A DNA stretch of 64,000 nt from Methylotenera sp. (GTDB lineage Bacteria > Pseudomonadota > Gammaproteobacteria > Burkholderiales > Methylophilaceae), in NCBI RefSeq assembly GCF_029945535.1, contig NZ_JAQSCU010000008.1:95528-159527 (forward strand), given 5' to 3'. Positions 39,621 to 48,081 of this stretch are shown here, piece after piece. How positions within the stretch are numbered: position 1 is the first letter of the stretch; each line of letters starts with the position of its first letter. Position numbers and translations under genes: made by a program. The notes beneath the pieces are model-generated. The model searched no databases, was not told the origin of the DNA, and saw only the letters and a list, made by a program, of their open reading frames with translations.

Positions 39621-40868
39621 TTAAAAAGTAAGTTGTCCATTGATACCAACCGTATTTGATGAAAAATCTCTATCTGCAAAATTTGAGTCTCTTTTATCAT
39701 GCTGCAAATTAACACCAAACCTCATAGTACTCCTTGGCACCCAAGTAGCCTCAATACCATATGTAACTCCATCATCAATCCGAGTAGGCGTTGTTGCACT
39801 TACTATAGGACCATCACCAAGAAATTTTCTTTTGCTTGCTGACAGAGAGCCCCCAAGCGTTACTTTTGAAGTTAAAGCCCAAGTTGGCCTTATGCTTAGC
39901 ACATCGTTCACAGTGTAACTACTAGTGAAATCCTGATAAGACGCAAGTTTTCTAGTCAAATCAACACCTACATTTAGTTTAGCACTAGCATCCCAAGAGT
40001 AATTGACTCCCCCAAAATACCCAGAAAAGTCCCGCAAACCATACGTATCATCCGTATGTCCATTATGACCTAAATTTGCAGTTAACTTAGATTTACCCGA
40101 GAGCCTCCATAATGCGCTTAACTCTGCTTCATTTTCAGAAAAATCTTTACCAACTTGATTTGGAACATTAATTTCTTGGTTCTCTCCATCTCTTTTACGC
40201 AGCTTCAATGCAATAAAATTATCGGATGGAAATGAATACTTAACTCCAACCTCCGCTGCGTTAAATTTGAAACTAGTTTCTTGCAGAAATGTTTGGCTGT
40301 TGACACTCTCAAGCTTAGTATAGCCGCCTAGTAAGTGCCAAACATTATGTGGTGACCAGTCAAAATCGAACATTTGCATTTCGAGAGTGCGTATATTTTG
40401 AGTGTTTGAATTTCTATTATCGAGAAATGGTATCAAATCAACTTTGCGCTCTGATGATAAATTACCCTTTAAACTAGGTGTAAGCGACCAAAGCCATGCC
40501 GCCTTATAATTATTGGAGTTAAAGTTTAGAAAACTAGCGTTGTCGTATTTGCTATCCAAATGAGAGTAATCAAATCTGAACGCTTGCAAGCCATATTTTT
40601 TATTCACTTTAATGCCAAAATTCGTTCTCAGCACATTATCAGATCGCTCAGCCGCCCCAGTTGGGTTTTGGCCATCTGGCAGCAGAAATAAATTATCATA
40701 ATGACTATAGTCCGTTCCAATCAAAAAGTTAATTGTATCGTCGCTATCTGCATAAGCCGAAGTGGCGGCGCACTGAAATAAGAAGCAAGAAATTACTAAA
40801 GCAAATGTCTTGAACGCATTTTTATTGTGTTTATTCCCCACAAAGGATTCGTTAAAGCGATGCAACAT
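39621..40868 (-). CDS. epsL: EpsL-like outer-membrane beta-barrel protein
   Basis: 415 residues from ATG 40868; ATG 40877 and GTG 40913 are also in frame and overlap the upstream gene more. A signal peptide ends near CAATSAYA-DS. The rest is long amphipathic strands ending in phenylalanine (NGQLTF), an outer-membrane barrel. The position next to epsD matches EpsL of exosortase-linked clusters. It may help export or anchor the polymer; the mechanism is unknown. Confidence 0.83.
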   Translation of the reverse strand: MLHRFNESFVGNKHNKNAFKTFALVISCFLFQCAATSAYADSDDTINFLIGTDYSHYDNLFLLPDGQNPTGAAERSDNVLRTNFGIKVNKKYGLQAFRFDYSHLDSKYDNASFLNFNSNNYKAAWLWSLTPSLKGNLSSERKVDLIPFLDNRNSNTQNIRTLEMQMFDFDWSPHNVWHLLGGYTKLESVNSQTFLQETSFKFNAAEVGVKYSFPSDNFIALKLRKRDGENQEINVPNQVGKDFSENEAELSALWRLSGKSKLTANLGHNGHTDDTYGLRDFSGYFGGVNYSWDASAKLNVGVDLTRKLASYQDFTSSYTVNDVLSIRPTWALTSKVTLGGSLSASKRKFLGDGPIVSATTPTRIDDGVTYGIEATWVPRSTMRFGVNLQHDKRDSNFADRDFSSNTVGINGQLTF

Positions 40869-41391
40869 ACAATCCATTAGAGAGGTCTGACTTTGATTCA
40901 ACAATGGCTTCACGAAGCCTAATACTCATGGTTTGCAATAAAGTTAGTAAGAGCTTATTTCCCAACCGGGGCATTTGCAAAAGAACATCATTTAGTGTTT
41001 CACGTGTTAACACTGCAAAATCTGTTGGCAAAACCGTGACACAACTGGCAAATCTTGGACACCCATCTATCATGGACATCTCGCCAAGAGTGGCACCTAC
41101 ACCAACCTGCGATATTAGTTTAACTTCTCCTGTAGAAATAGTTTTAGTAACCTCCACATTACCAGTTAATATTAAAATCAAGAAGTCTCCAGCATCACCC
41201 TCTTTTAGCAAAGTCATATCTTTGGGCGCTGCATAACAATGCATCAATTGACACAGCGTTCTCACTTCATCAAGACTAAAAGTCTCAAAAAGCTTAATAT
41301 CTTCGATTATTTCAAAAATCTCTTCTTCATACTGATCTGCCCCACCTAAATATACCAAGTCTGGATGCAACTCCATAATTTCTCTTTTCAT
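40852..41391 (-). CDS. Stand-alone cyclic-nucleotide-binding domain protein
   Basis: 179 residues from ATG 41391 (GTG 41406 possible). A single cNMP-binding domain is visible: EGDAGDFLILILTGNVEV, GATLGEMSMIDGCPRFASCV with the phosphate-binding cassette, and a short helical tail. There is no DNA-binding helix and no catalytic domain. It heads the long eps operon and overlaps epsL. A domain of this kind could make export or biosynthesis respond to cAMP or c-di-GMP through a partner protein; this is inference. Confidence 0.82.
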   Translation of the reverse strand: MKREIMELHPDLVYLGGADQYEEEIFEIIEDIKLFETFSLDEVRTLCQLMHCYAAPKDMTLLKEGDAGDFLILILTGNVEVTKTISTGEVKLISQVGVGATLGEMSMIDGCPRFASCVTVLPTDFAVLTRETLNDVLLQMPRLGNKLLLTLLQTMSIRLREAIVESKSDLSNGLYVASL

Positions 41392-41486
41392 AATTTCACT
41401 TAGCACCCGTATTTACTTCGTTCTTACGACAAGCATTACCAAATCTCAGCACACAAGACTTCTCATTTGTTACGTTAAATAAAAAG

Positions 41487-41503
41487 CTGGCACATTTCGT
41501 GCA
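41487..41503 (+). promoter_or_regulatory. Sigma-54 (-24/-12) promoter candidate upstream of epsA
   Basis: CTGGCACATTTCGTGCA matches YTGGCACGRNNNTTGCW: TGGCAC is perfect and the -12 GC is exactly 10 bases after GG; GTGC replaces TTGC. The start would be near 41514, leaving a leader of about 140 nt before epsA. RpoN-dependent control of eps and PEP-CTERM genes (PrsK/PrsR) is known in other betaproteobacteria. Confidence 0.72.
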
Positions 41504-41548
41504 TACTCTATTGCAGTGCGCATTATCTTTACAAAATACCACTATTTG

Positions 41549-41583
41549 ATAATATAACCTTTAAACACCACTTTCAATAGTCC
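41549..41583 (-). promoter_or_regulatory. Promoter of the eps operon with GGACTATTG element
   Basis: On the minus strand TTGAAA (41572-41577) and TATTAT (41549-41554) are separated by 17 bases, a good sigma-70 promoter for the cNMP-gene/epsL/epsD operon. The -35 overlaps GGACTATTG (41575-41583), the same nine bases found at the -35 of the PEP-CTERM gene at 44439 and, with one change, at the one at 45106. Confidence 0.65.
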
Positions 41584-41653
41584 GAATGCATCTATAGCAA
41601 ATAAAAATGCTGACTAGCGAAAGGAGTTTTATTAACTCGAAAAGAAACCCTGC

Positions 41654-42439
41654 ATGATAATTGAAGAGCATTTAATGAATAGGCGTGAATCAGGGTTGAA
41701 GAAACTCATTCAAGAATCTTTGCATATTCGCTCACATGTTGAATTGCTATTTTGGCTGCAGGGAGATTTTCAACGTTACATTCCGCATGAAGTCATGATT
41801 GCCGCTTGGGGTGATTTCTCACTTGGAATCGTATATGTTGATATTGTTTCAGCACTACCAGGGGTTAGAACTGGGAAAATTTCCAGCAAAAGCTTAACCG
41901 CCTTACTGCAAAATCTTTTTAAATATTGGCTTGAAAACGCCAAGTCTCCTTTTACCCTAAATGTAGATAAAGGTATATTTCACGAGCACGAATTAGGCTG
42001 TATTGAAGCTAATATTAACCTTCAAAAAATGAAATGTGCTATCGTTCACGGCATCAAAGATTTTAGGGGTGGGCATGATTGTTTATATGTTTTCATTAAC
42101 GCTTCAGCTAGAATACTCAATCGCACAAGTAAAATGACGCCTGTATTTTTACCTTTTATCGACTCAGCCTTAAGACAGCTAGAACATCTTCCTGAGCAAC
42201 TTCCTGTTGTGCCGCCGATACTTAATGAACCAGAAAGTGAATTTGTTGATATACTTTCAGACAGAGAGTCAGAAATTATGCTTTGGGTTAAAATGGGGAA
42301 AACTAATCACGAAATAGGAATGATACTTAACATTAGTGCTTTTACTGTTAAGAATCACTTACAGCGTATTTTTAAAAAATTAGATGTTCTAAATCGCGCA
42401 CAAGCTGCCACAAAATATAATCGAATATATCAATCTTAA
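41654..42439 (+). CDS. epsA: EpsA, LuxR-type transcription regulator of eps genes
   Basis: 261 residues (or 254 from ATG 41675, which has the better GAAGAG site). The N-terminal part shows WLQGDFQRYIPHEVMIAAWGDF, characteristic of the EpsA group; the C-terminal 60 residues form a LuxR/NarL helix-turn-helix (LSDRESEIMLWVKMGKTNHE and AFTVKNHLQRIF). It lies divergently from the eps operon and is coupled to epsB by a TAATG overlap. It probably controls eps transcription and could bind the shared promoter element described at 41549, 45079 and 45938. Confidence 0.9.
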   Translation: MIIEEHLMNRRESGLKKLIQESLHIRSHVELLFWLQGDFQRYIPHEVMIAAWGDFSLGIVYVDIVSALPGVRTGKISSKSLTALLQNLFKYWLENAKSPFTLNVDKGIFHEHELGCIEANINLQKMKCAIVHGIKDFRGGHDCLYVFINASARILNRTSKMTPVFLPFIDSALRQLEHLPEQLPVVPPILNEPESEFVDILSDRESEIMLWVKMGKTNHEIGMILNISAFTVKNHLQRIFKKLDVLNRAQAATKYNRIYQS

Positions 42440-43881
42440 TGAGCAATAAAAACTATCTTCCTCTCGTACGTAAAGCATCTGGCATTAGATTAGCGCGCGA
42501 CAACATTCTATCAATTACAGAGTCATTAGCCGATCCATTGGTCGCTGTTATTGGCTTATGGGCTGTCGCTTTTATTCAAGAAGGCCATCTAGGCCCAATC
42601 TATCTATTTCTTTCGCTGATTATCTTTTTTCTCTCATACCCTGGTGAGTCTAAAGTAAACCTCCCCATCAATAAAGGCGTCATGAATATAATCGTCACGT
42701 GGATAATCTTGTCTTCGTTACTGATACTGTTTGCGTACACAACTCGTTATATGTATTTGTTTTCCACTCAAACCATTGTCTTATGGGTGGTCTTAACGCC
42801 TATTATGCAAATCCTTGCCTTACTTCTCCTTAGAAGCATGGCGCCACTCATCATGTCACTTCAAGGCCCAGTTAAACAGGCCGTTATTGCTGGCATTAAT
42901 GAACAGAGTATCGAACTTGCGCTGAGACTGAATGATACAAAACTTCAATCTACGAACATCATCGGCTTTTTTGAAGATCGGACTTTAAAGCGTGTTGCAG
43001 AAAATACGGATATCGATGTACTACTTAATGGCAATATTGGCGTTTCAATATTAGGAAAAATCGATGAATTAGCTGATTACATCAAATCTCATCAAGTTAA
43101 CATCATCTACTTATCTTTACCAATGTCTGGTCACCCGCGCATACTTAAACTGCTTGATGACCTTAAAGACACTACGGCTTCAATTTATTTTATTCCCGAC
43201 ATTTTCATGACAGACCTTATTCAAGGACGCATGGGACAAGTCGATGACATTCCAGTTGTTGCAGTATGTGAAACTCCATTCACAGGTTTTAATGGCGTTA
43301 TTAAGCGTTCAGCCGACGTTGTGTTTTCGCTGGCAATACTTTTATTAATATTACCAATACTTATTATTATTGCAATTGGCGTTAAATCAAGCTCACCAGG
43401 CCCTATCATCTTCAAACAACGCAGATACGGTCTAGACGGGAAAGAGATCCTCGTCTACAAGTTCAGATCTATGTCAGTTTGTGAAGATGGCGGCGCAGTC
43501 ACACAAGCAACAAAAAATGATCAACGTGTTACAAAACTTGGCGCCTTTCTGCGCAAATCGTCTTTAGATGAGCTGCCTCAATTCATTAATGTCCTTCAAG
43601 GCCGCATGAGCGTGGTGGGGCCACGTCCTCACGCTGTTTCTCATAATGAAATGTATCGTAAGCTCATCAAGGGCTATATGATTCGCCATAAAGTGAAGCC
43701 AGGCATTACAGGCTGGGCTCAAGTGAATGGATTACGTGGAGAAACAGAAACGCTTGACAAAATGAAAGCGCGCATTGATTTCGACTTAGAATACCTACGC
43801 AACTGGAGCCCAAAACTAGATATATACATCGTGTTTAGAACGATAAGTGTTGTATTCAAAGGCGAAAAAAATGCTTATTGA
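42439..43881 (+). CDS. epsB: EpsB, undecaprenyl-phosphate sugar phosphotransferase
   Basis: 480 residues. Four or five N-terminal membrane spans and a CoA-binding-like middle domain precede the C-terminal bacterial sugar-transferase domain: IFKQRRYGLDGKEILVYKFR, SSLDELPQFINVLQGRMSVV and GPRPHAVSHN, ending with RHKVKPGITGWAQVNGLRGE. It starts repeat-unit synthesis by placing a hexose 1-phosphate, probably glucose from UDP-glucose, on undecaprenyl phosphate. It overlaps epsA by one base. Confidence 0.94.
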   Translation: MSNKNYLPLVRKASGIRLARDNILSITESLADPLVAVIGLWAVAFIQEGHLGPIYLFLSLIIFFLSYPGESKVNLPINKGVMNIIVTWIILSSLLILFAYTTRYMYLFSTQTIVLWVVLTPIMQILALLLLRSMAPLIMSLQGPVKQAVIAGINEQSIELALRLNDTKLQSTNIIGFFEDRTLKRVAENTDIDVLLNGNIGVSILGKIDELADYIKSHQVNIIYLSLPMSGHPRILKLLDDLKDTTASIYFIPDIFMTDLIQGRMGQVDDIPVVAVCETPFTGFNGVIKRSADVVFSLAILLLILPILIIIAIGVKSSSPGPIIFKQRRYGLDGKEILVYKFRSMSVCEDGGAVTQATKNDQRVTKLGAFLRKSSLDELPQFINVLQGRMSVVGPRPHAVSHNEMYRKLIKGYMIRHKVKPGITGWAQVNGLRGETETLDKMKARIDFDLEYLRNWSPKLDIYIVFRTISVVFKGEKNAY

Positions 43882-44364
43882 GCACCCCAGCTGTTTTACT
43901 TTATAGCTGTTTGCATAAGTTCATTTTCATGATGGCTGTCCTGGCAGGGATTCATCACAGGTCTATTTAAAATACTGAATCCAGCAGCGCCTTCTTGCAA
44001 AATCAGGCCTTATATTTTTATTGACAATAAACTCAGATATAACAGGCCTTCCTACGATCAACGCATTTGATAAGACTTGCTTGGGTTTAGCTCTTTGCAG
44101 CTACGTTTGCTCTTCAACAACCGACTTCCATTAAGAGCTAGAGCACCCTGTTACAACAAGTGATTAGACCACATTGACTGTAACGTTTGAAGGTTTCAAT
44201 ATATATTAAAACGTGCGGCTCTAAAACCTATGAGATTTCAAGAAACCAACCGTTCGCGGACATCATGTAGTGAGATAACCCTACCTGTAATCAACAGCCA
44301 TAGGTGATTCGTAACGGAATTATTTACAATAATATCAGCGGTACAAAGAACACAAACTCAATAC
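43882..44364. other. Gene-free region between epsB and the PEP-CTERM genes
   Basis: About 480 bp without a coding frame longer than a few dozen codons and without a clear terminator for epsB. A seven-base AGGCCTT direct repeat about 50 bp apart (near 44006 and 44054) is the only internal structure I see. It may be a decayed gene; no family is recognisable. Confidence 0.6.
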
Positions 44365-44396
44365 AAAAAGCCCATTCATTGAATGGGCTTTTTTTT
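44365..44396. terminator. Terminator after the PEP-CTERM gene
   Basis: AAAAGCCCATTC and GAATGGGCTTTT form a G/C-rich stem with a three-base loop and flanking A and T tracts. It can end the minus-strand PEP-CTERM transcript and also reads in the other direction after epsB. Confidence 0.9.
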
Positions 44397-44404
44397 AATC
44401 ACCG

Positions 44405-44432
44405 TAGGCAGATTAATACATTAATCTGCCTA
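44405..44432. repeat. Perfect hairpin just after the PEP-CTERM stop codon
   Basis: TAGGCAGATTAA-TACA-TTAATCTGCCTA, perfect 12-base arms with a 4-base loop, 6 bases beyond the stop codon on the minus strand. It has no U tract and precedes the terminator at 44365-44396 by 8 bases. It may stabilise the mRNA 3' end. Confidence 0.85.
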
Positions 44433-44438
44433 AGTAAC

Positions 44439-44951
44439 TTATACAGATTTACGACGACGTGCTACAAAGCCCATTAAACCTAAACCAGCTAACATCATGC
44501 CATAAGTTTCTGGCTCTGGAACTGCTGAAGCTGCTTTAACCGTAATACCGCCAAGGTAAGTACCACCATTTGAGCTACTAGCATTTAGCGCTAGTGAATA
44601 CTTACCACTAGATGAGCCATGCACATTCGCAAATGAAAATACTCCATAGTCTGTGTTTGTACCTGTAGAAACTACAGCATGACTTACAGCATCTACCAAT
44701 GAAAACGATGTAATGTCAACAGAGCCGAAACCGAGATAACTAAAAAATACATCAGCAGTGTAACTTGTAGAAGGCGCTAGTGTAAATGTACCAATGTAAT
44801 CAGTAAAGCTACCTGGAAGAGCTATACCTGAAAACGTATAGCCAACTGGACTTGCCTGAAATGTTGTTACTGTTGCGCTAGCGCTTGTTGATAAAGAAGC
44901 TGCAACTAGACCAGCAGCTAAAACTAAAGCTTTTAACTTTAAAGATTTCAT
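44439..44951 (-). CDS. PEP-CTERM surface protein (possible FxDxF type)
   Basis: 170 residues. A signal peptide (ending ASATVTT) and a C-terminal sorting signal: VPEPETYGMM, a hydrophobic span, then the basic tail ARRRKSV. The mature part is Ser/Thr/Gly-rich and beta-strand-like. GSFTDYIGTFTL resembles the FxDxF motif of a PEP-CTERM subfamily. It should be exported, cut at the PEP motif by exosortase B (34267) and displayed or released into the polysaccharide matrix. It has its own promoter (45056-45084) with the shared GGACTATTG element. Confidence 0.92.
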   Translation of the reverse strand: MKSLKLKALVLAAGLVAASLSTSASATVTTFQASPVGYTFSGIALPGSFTDYIGTFTLAPSTSYTADVFFSYLGFGSVDITSFSLVDAVSHAVVSTGTNTDYGVFSFANVHGSSSGKYSLALNASSSNGGTYLGGITVKAASAVPEPETYGMMLAGLGLMGFVARRRKSV

Positions 44952-45055
44952 GATGTTACCCCTATAAATATTAAAAAATTAAACTAAAAATACCGTTGAA
45001 TCTAACATTTTTAAAACCAAACAAAATTGCTATAAAACGTATTTCTCTGACAAGC

Positions 45056-45103
45056 ATTAGACCTTATTAGCTGCTAGCGAACAATAGTCCATACGTACTA
45101 AGC
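45056..45103 (-). promoter_or_regulatory. Promoter and shared upstream element of the PEP-CTERM gene at 44439
   Basis: TTGTTC (45079-45084), 17 bases, TCTAAT (45056-45061) on the minus strand, giving a leader near 98 nt. The -35 is overlapped by the element TTAGTACGTATGGACTATTG (within 45082-45101), an imperfect dyad (TAG-N10-CTA). The same element precedes the other PEP-CTERM gene. Confidence 0.68.
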
Positions 45104-45105
45104 TA

Positions 45106-45846
45106 TTAAGCTTGTTTATTTCTACGTGACATAAAGCCCACACCCAAAAGACCAAGCAACATCATTGCGTAAGTTTCTGGTTCTGGTACTGCAGATACAC
45201 TAATCAAAGTGAAATCAGATTGGTTTGAACATGATCCACCTGCGGTTCCACATACACCTTTTAGCGCAGTGAATGAAAGCCCCTTAACTCGGACATCACC
45301 AAATGGGTTACTAAGACTCCAAACGCCGCCATAACCTTCTACAGCCTTACTTAAGTTCGCGTAACTTCCTTCACCTGTCCAAATACCGGTAGTTTTTCCC
45401 GTGGCTGTAAATGTAAAGCTGCGCACTGAGTTGTCTAAATAAGTTGCTGTAATTTGCGCTTTTTCATTCACATCACCGTATTCAGGACCATCAAACAATA
45501 GACCCAATTTAAAGTTGGTAATGAATATGCCTTTAGAAAAACTAGCATTAATTGATTCTCCGATATCAATTTCACCTGGCGTTCTTTCTGAGCCATGCTT
45601 TGGTGAAACACCCACACCTTGATAACCACCTTGTGCAGTTTTAAAGCTGAACTTACCGTCATCTGCGCCCACTTTCGCAGAGAAAGTAGTGTTGATATCA
45701 CCTAGGAAAGTTGTTGAGTAGCTGCTATTTGTACCGAAATTTGTACCGTAGATAGTGTTAAATGTGTTGGCTGTAGCGTTGGCTGCTAGCGATGTGCTTG
45801 TTAAAGCGGCTAATAAACCCAATTGTATAAGTTGACGTGTTTTCAT
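45106..45846 (-). CDS. PEP-CTERM surface protein
   Basis: 246 residues. Signal peptide ending LAANATA, then a beta-rich mature domain (segments GEIDIGESINASF, WTGEGSYANLSK) and the C-terminal sorting signal VPEPETYAMM with a hydrophobic span and SRRNKQA. A pair of cysteines (GVCGTAGGSC) could form a disulfide. It is a predicted substrate of exosortase B. It precedes the other PEP-CTERM gene by 154 bp but each has its own promoter. Confidence 0.92.
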   Translation of the reverse strand: MKTRQLIQLGLLAALTSTSLAANATANTFNTIYGTNFGTNSSYSTTFLGDINTTFSAKVGADDGKFSFKTAQGGYQGVGVSPKHGSERTPGEIDIGESINASFSKGIFITNFKLGLLFDGPEYGDVNEKAQITATYLDNSVRSFTFTATGKTTGIWTGEGSYANLSKAVEGYGGVWSLSNPFGDVRVKGLSFTALKGVCGTAGGSCSNQSDFTLISVSAVPEPETYAMMLLGLLGVGFMSRRNKQA

Positions 45847-45915
45847 GATTCATCCAATATTAAGCAAATTTGTGAAAGCATCTAATTAGTCTTAGCCTGC
45901 TTTGAGTACAACCAC

Positions 45916-45997
45916 ATATTACTAAATTAGATTTTTTCGACAATAGCCCGTTAGTACTAACGACATGAGTTCGTTAGTTAGTCCATTAGTACTAACG
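45916..45997 (-). promoter_or_regulatory. Promoter and two operator-like elements upstream of the PEP-CTERM gene at 45106
   Basis: TTGTCG (45938-45943) and TAATAT (45916-45921) with a 16-base spacer form the promoter. The element ending GGGCTATTG overlaps the -35 (45941-45962), and a second copy (45976-45997) lies 35 bp upstream. Both contain the palindrome core TTAGTACTAA; the first is the 14-base palindrome CGTTAGTACTAACG. Confidence 0.7.
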
Positions 45998-46049
45998 CTA
46001 TGCATTGGGATTAAGAGAGACCTTGATTGCAAGCCATTTTGCAGTAATG

Positions 46050-46087
46050 TACTCAAGCTAGGAAGCAATTGCACTGTAGCTTGAGTA
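46050..46087. terminator. Hairpin downstream of ctaB
   Basis: TACTCAAGCTA (46050-46060) and its exact complement (46077-46087) enclose a 16-base loop that itself contains GCAATTGC. It lies 33 bp after the ctaB stop on the minus strand. No U tract follows, so termination is uncertain. Confidence 0.55.
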
Positions 46088-46119
46088 TTTAAAATTCATT
46101 TCCTTCTGAGCTATTCTGA

Positions 46120-47022
46120 CTAAATCACCCAATAGTGATCAATTAACAGTGCTGCAAATAGCAGTGTTAAGTAAATAATTGAATACTTGAATGTCCTTTT
46201 AGCTAAGTCATCAGAATAATGACGATAAAGACCAATCACATAGGCCATAAAAATCACGTTCAGAATAATTGCTGAGATTAAGTAAAGTAAGCCGCTCATA
46301 CCAAGCCCATAAGGCATGAGTGAGACCGCAACTAAAATTATGGTATACAACAAAATATGTAACAAGGTGAACGCTTCACCATGCGTCACTGGCAGCATAG
46401 GCATGCCGACTTTTGCATACTCTTCACGTCGATATAATGCTAGCGCCCAAAAGTGCGGTGGGGTCCAAGCAAATATAATCAAAAACATAATCAATGATTC
46501 TGGCGATACGGTATTGTTAACAGCAGCCCAACCTAGTATTGGCGGCATAGCACCAGATGCGCCGCCGATGACAATATTCATTGGTGTAGCTGGCTTTAGA
46601 AATACCGTATAAATAACCGCATATCCTACAAATGTTGCGAAGGTTAGCCACATGGTGAGTGGATTAACGTAAAAGTACAAAATGGTCAAGCCTGTGCTAC
46701 CGAGTATGGTTGCAAATACTGTGGTTTGCGCTGAAGACACTTGTCCTGTAGGTAGTGCACGCGCACGTGTACGTGCCATAATCGCGTCAATTTTGTGTTC
46801 AATCAAACAATTAAAGGCAGCTGCGGCACCAGAAGCGAAAGCAATACCTATTGTTGTTGCTATAAGTAATGGCCAGTACATAGGCAGCTCTGCTGGTTTT
46901 GCAAGATACATACCGATAATCGCCGTAAATACAATAAGTGAGGTGACTCTAGGTTTACATAACGAGAAGAAACTTTTAAAGCTTAATCCTATATTTCGCA
47001 TGGCGCTTACACTGTTACTCAT
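46120..47022 (-). CDS. ctaB: Protoheme IX farnesyltransferase (heme O synthase)
   Basis: 300 residues from ATG 47022; ATG 47061 would add 13 residues and cannot be excluded. UbiA-type prenyltransferase with about nine membrane spans; the Asp-rich-type motif is [21 protein letters not shown]. It farnesylates heme b to heme O for the aa3 oxidase. It follows ctaA by some 50 bp and is last in the SURF1/SCO/ctaA/ctaB group. Confidence 0.93.
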   Translation of the reverse strand: MSNSVSAMRNIGLSFKSFFSLCKPRVTSLIVFTAIIGMYLAKPAELPMYWPLLIATTIGIAFASGAAAAFNCLIEHKIDAIMARTRARALPTGQVSSAQTTVFATILGSTGLTILYFYVNPLTMWLTFATFVGYAVIYTVFLKPATPMNIVIGGASGAMPPILGWAAVNNTVSPESLIMFLIIFAWTPPHFWALALYRREEYAKVGMPMLPVTHGEAFTLLHILLYTIILVAVSLMPYGLGMSGLLYLISAIILNVIFMAYVIGLYRHYSDDLAKRTFKYSIIYLTLLFAALLIDHYWVI

Positions 47023-47071
47023 TTTACTTTCTCGCTTGTTTTCATGTAATTCAACTATCATTGTGTGAGCT

Positions 47072-48079
47072 CTACTTTTTATATCCAGTTATTTTGGAGT
47101 TCATTGTTACTAAAATAATGACTAATAACCCTGCAGTAAAATTGTGTGCAACGGCTAGCACTAAGGGTAAATGTAATAACAGGTTGGCAATACCTAACGA
47201 GATTTGAGCGCAAAGCACAATCAACAAAATAACGCCTATACGTTTCATCTGCCAGTACTTGAAGGTATTGAGCGCTAATAAACCTAAGTATATAAAAGTG
47301 ATTAAAGCACCCAATCTATGTGTCCATTGTATTGCGGTGATGGACGCGAGTGTTAATCCACCGCCATTAGCGCCTTTGCCAAGTTCCCGTACCATGTGGA
47401 ACGCATCTTTAAAGTCCATTTCAGGCAGAAATACACCGTGACATGTAGGAAAGTCTGTGCAGGCTAAAGCGGCATAATTAGTACTAGTCCAGCCACCTAA
47501 AAAAATCTGCATAAACAATATCAACAATCCGATGCGCATCGTGACTCTTAATCGAGTTGAAGTAACGATAGTGGCAGAAGAATGCCCCCAATGCCTATGC
47601 GCTATCCAAGTGAGTATGGCTAACGTAGACATTCCCCCAAGCAAATGCGAACTGACAATGGCAGGTTTTAATAACATTGTCACGGTCCACATGCCTAGCA
47701 TAGCTTGAAATGCAATTAATATAAGTAAGAAGCTTGGCGTCCATGGTGAGCATTTAATTTCTCGTTTAGCCTTCCAGCCAAGGATAAAAATCGCCAGTAC
47801 GATTAAACCTAAAGTACCTGCAAAGTAGCGATGAATCATTTCTCGCCATGCCTTACCAACTACAATCATATTACTTGGATAAGCACTTTGTGCGCTGGCG
47901 ATCGCGGCTTCGCTTTGCGGAACTGTCAGCGTGCCATAGCATCCTGGCCAGTCTGGGCAACCTAAGCCCGCATCGGTAAGTCTAACGTATGCGCCTAGTG
48001 CAACAACTCCTAAAGAGAGCATGGTGCCAATTAAGACTAACGCTCTGAACCATTTAAAACTTTTTGAATTACCGTACAT
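47072..48079 (-). CDS. ctaA: Heme A synthase (CtaA/COX15)
   Basis: 335 residues from ATG 48079, with AGGA five bases upstream; the TTG at 48094 would overlap the upstream gene. Eight membrane spans with conserved histidines: [12 protein letters not shown] and [13 protein letters not shown], and the extracellular CPDWPGCYG cysteine pair. It oxidises heme O to heme A using electrons in the inner membrane. Together with ctaB it supplies heme A to CoxA. Confidence 0.94.
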   Translation of the reverse strand: MYGNSKSFKWFRALVLIGTMLSLGVVALGAYVRLTDAGLGCPDWPGCYGTLTVPQSEAAIASAQSAYPSNMIVVGKAWREMIHRYFAGTLGLIVLAIFILGWKAKREIKCSPWTPSFLLILIAFQAMLGMWTVTMLLKPAIVSSHLLGGMSTLAILTWIAHRHWGHSSATIVTSTRLRVTMRIGLLILFMQIFLGGWTSTNYAALACTDFPTCHGVFLPEMDFKDAFHMVRELGKGANGGGLTLASITAIQWTHRLGALITFIYLGLLALNTFKYWQMKRIGVILLIVLCAQISLGIANLLLHLPLVLAVAHNFTAGLLVIILVTMNSKITGYKK

Positions 48080-48081
48080 AC

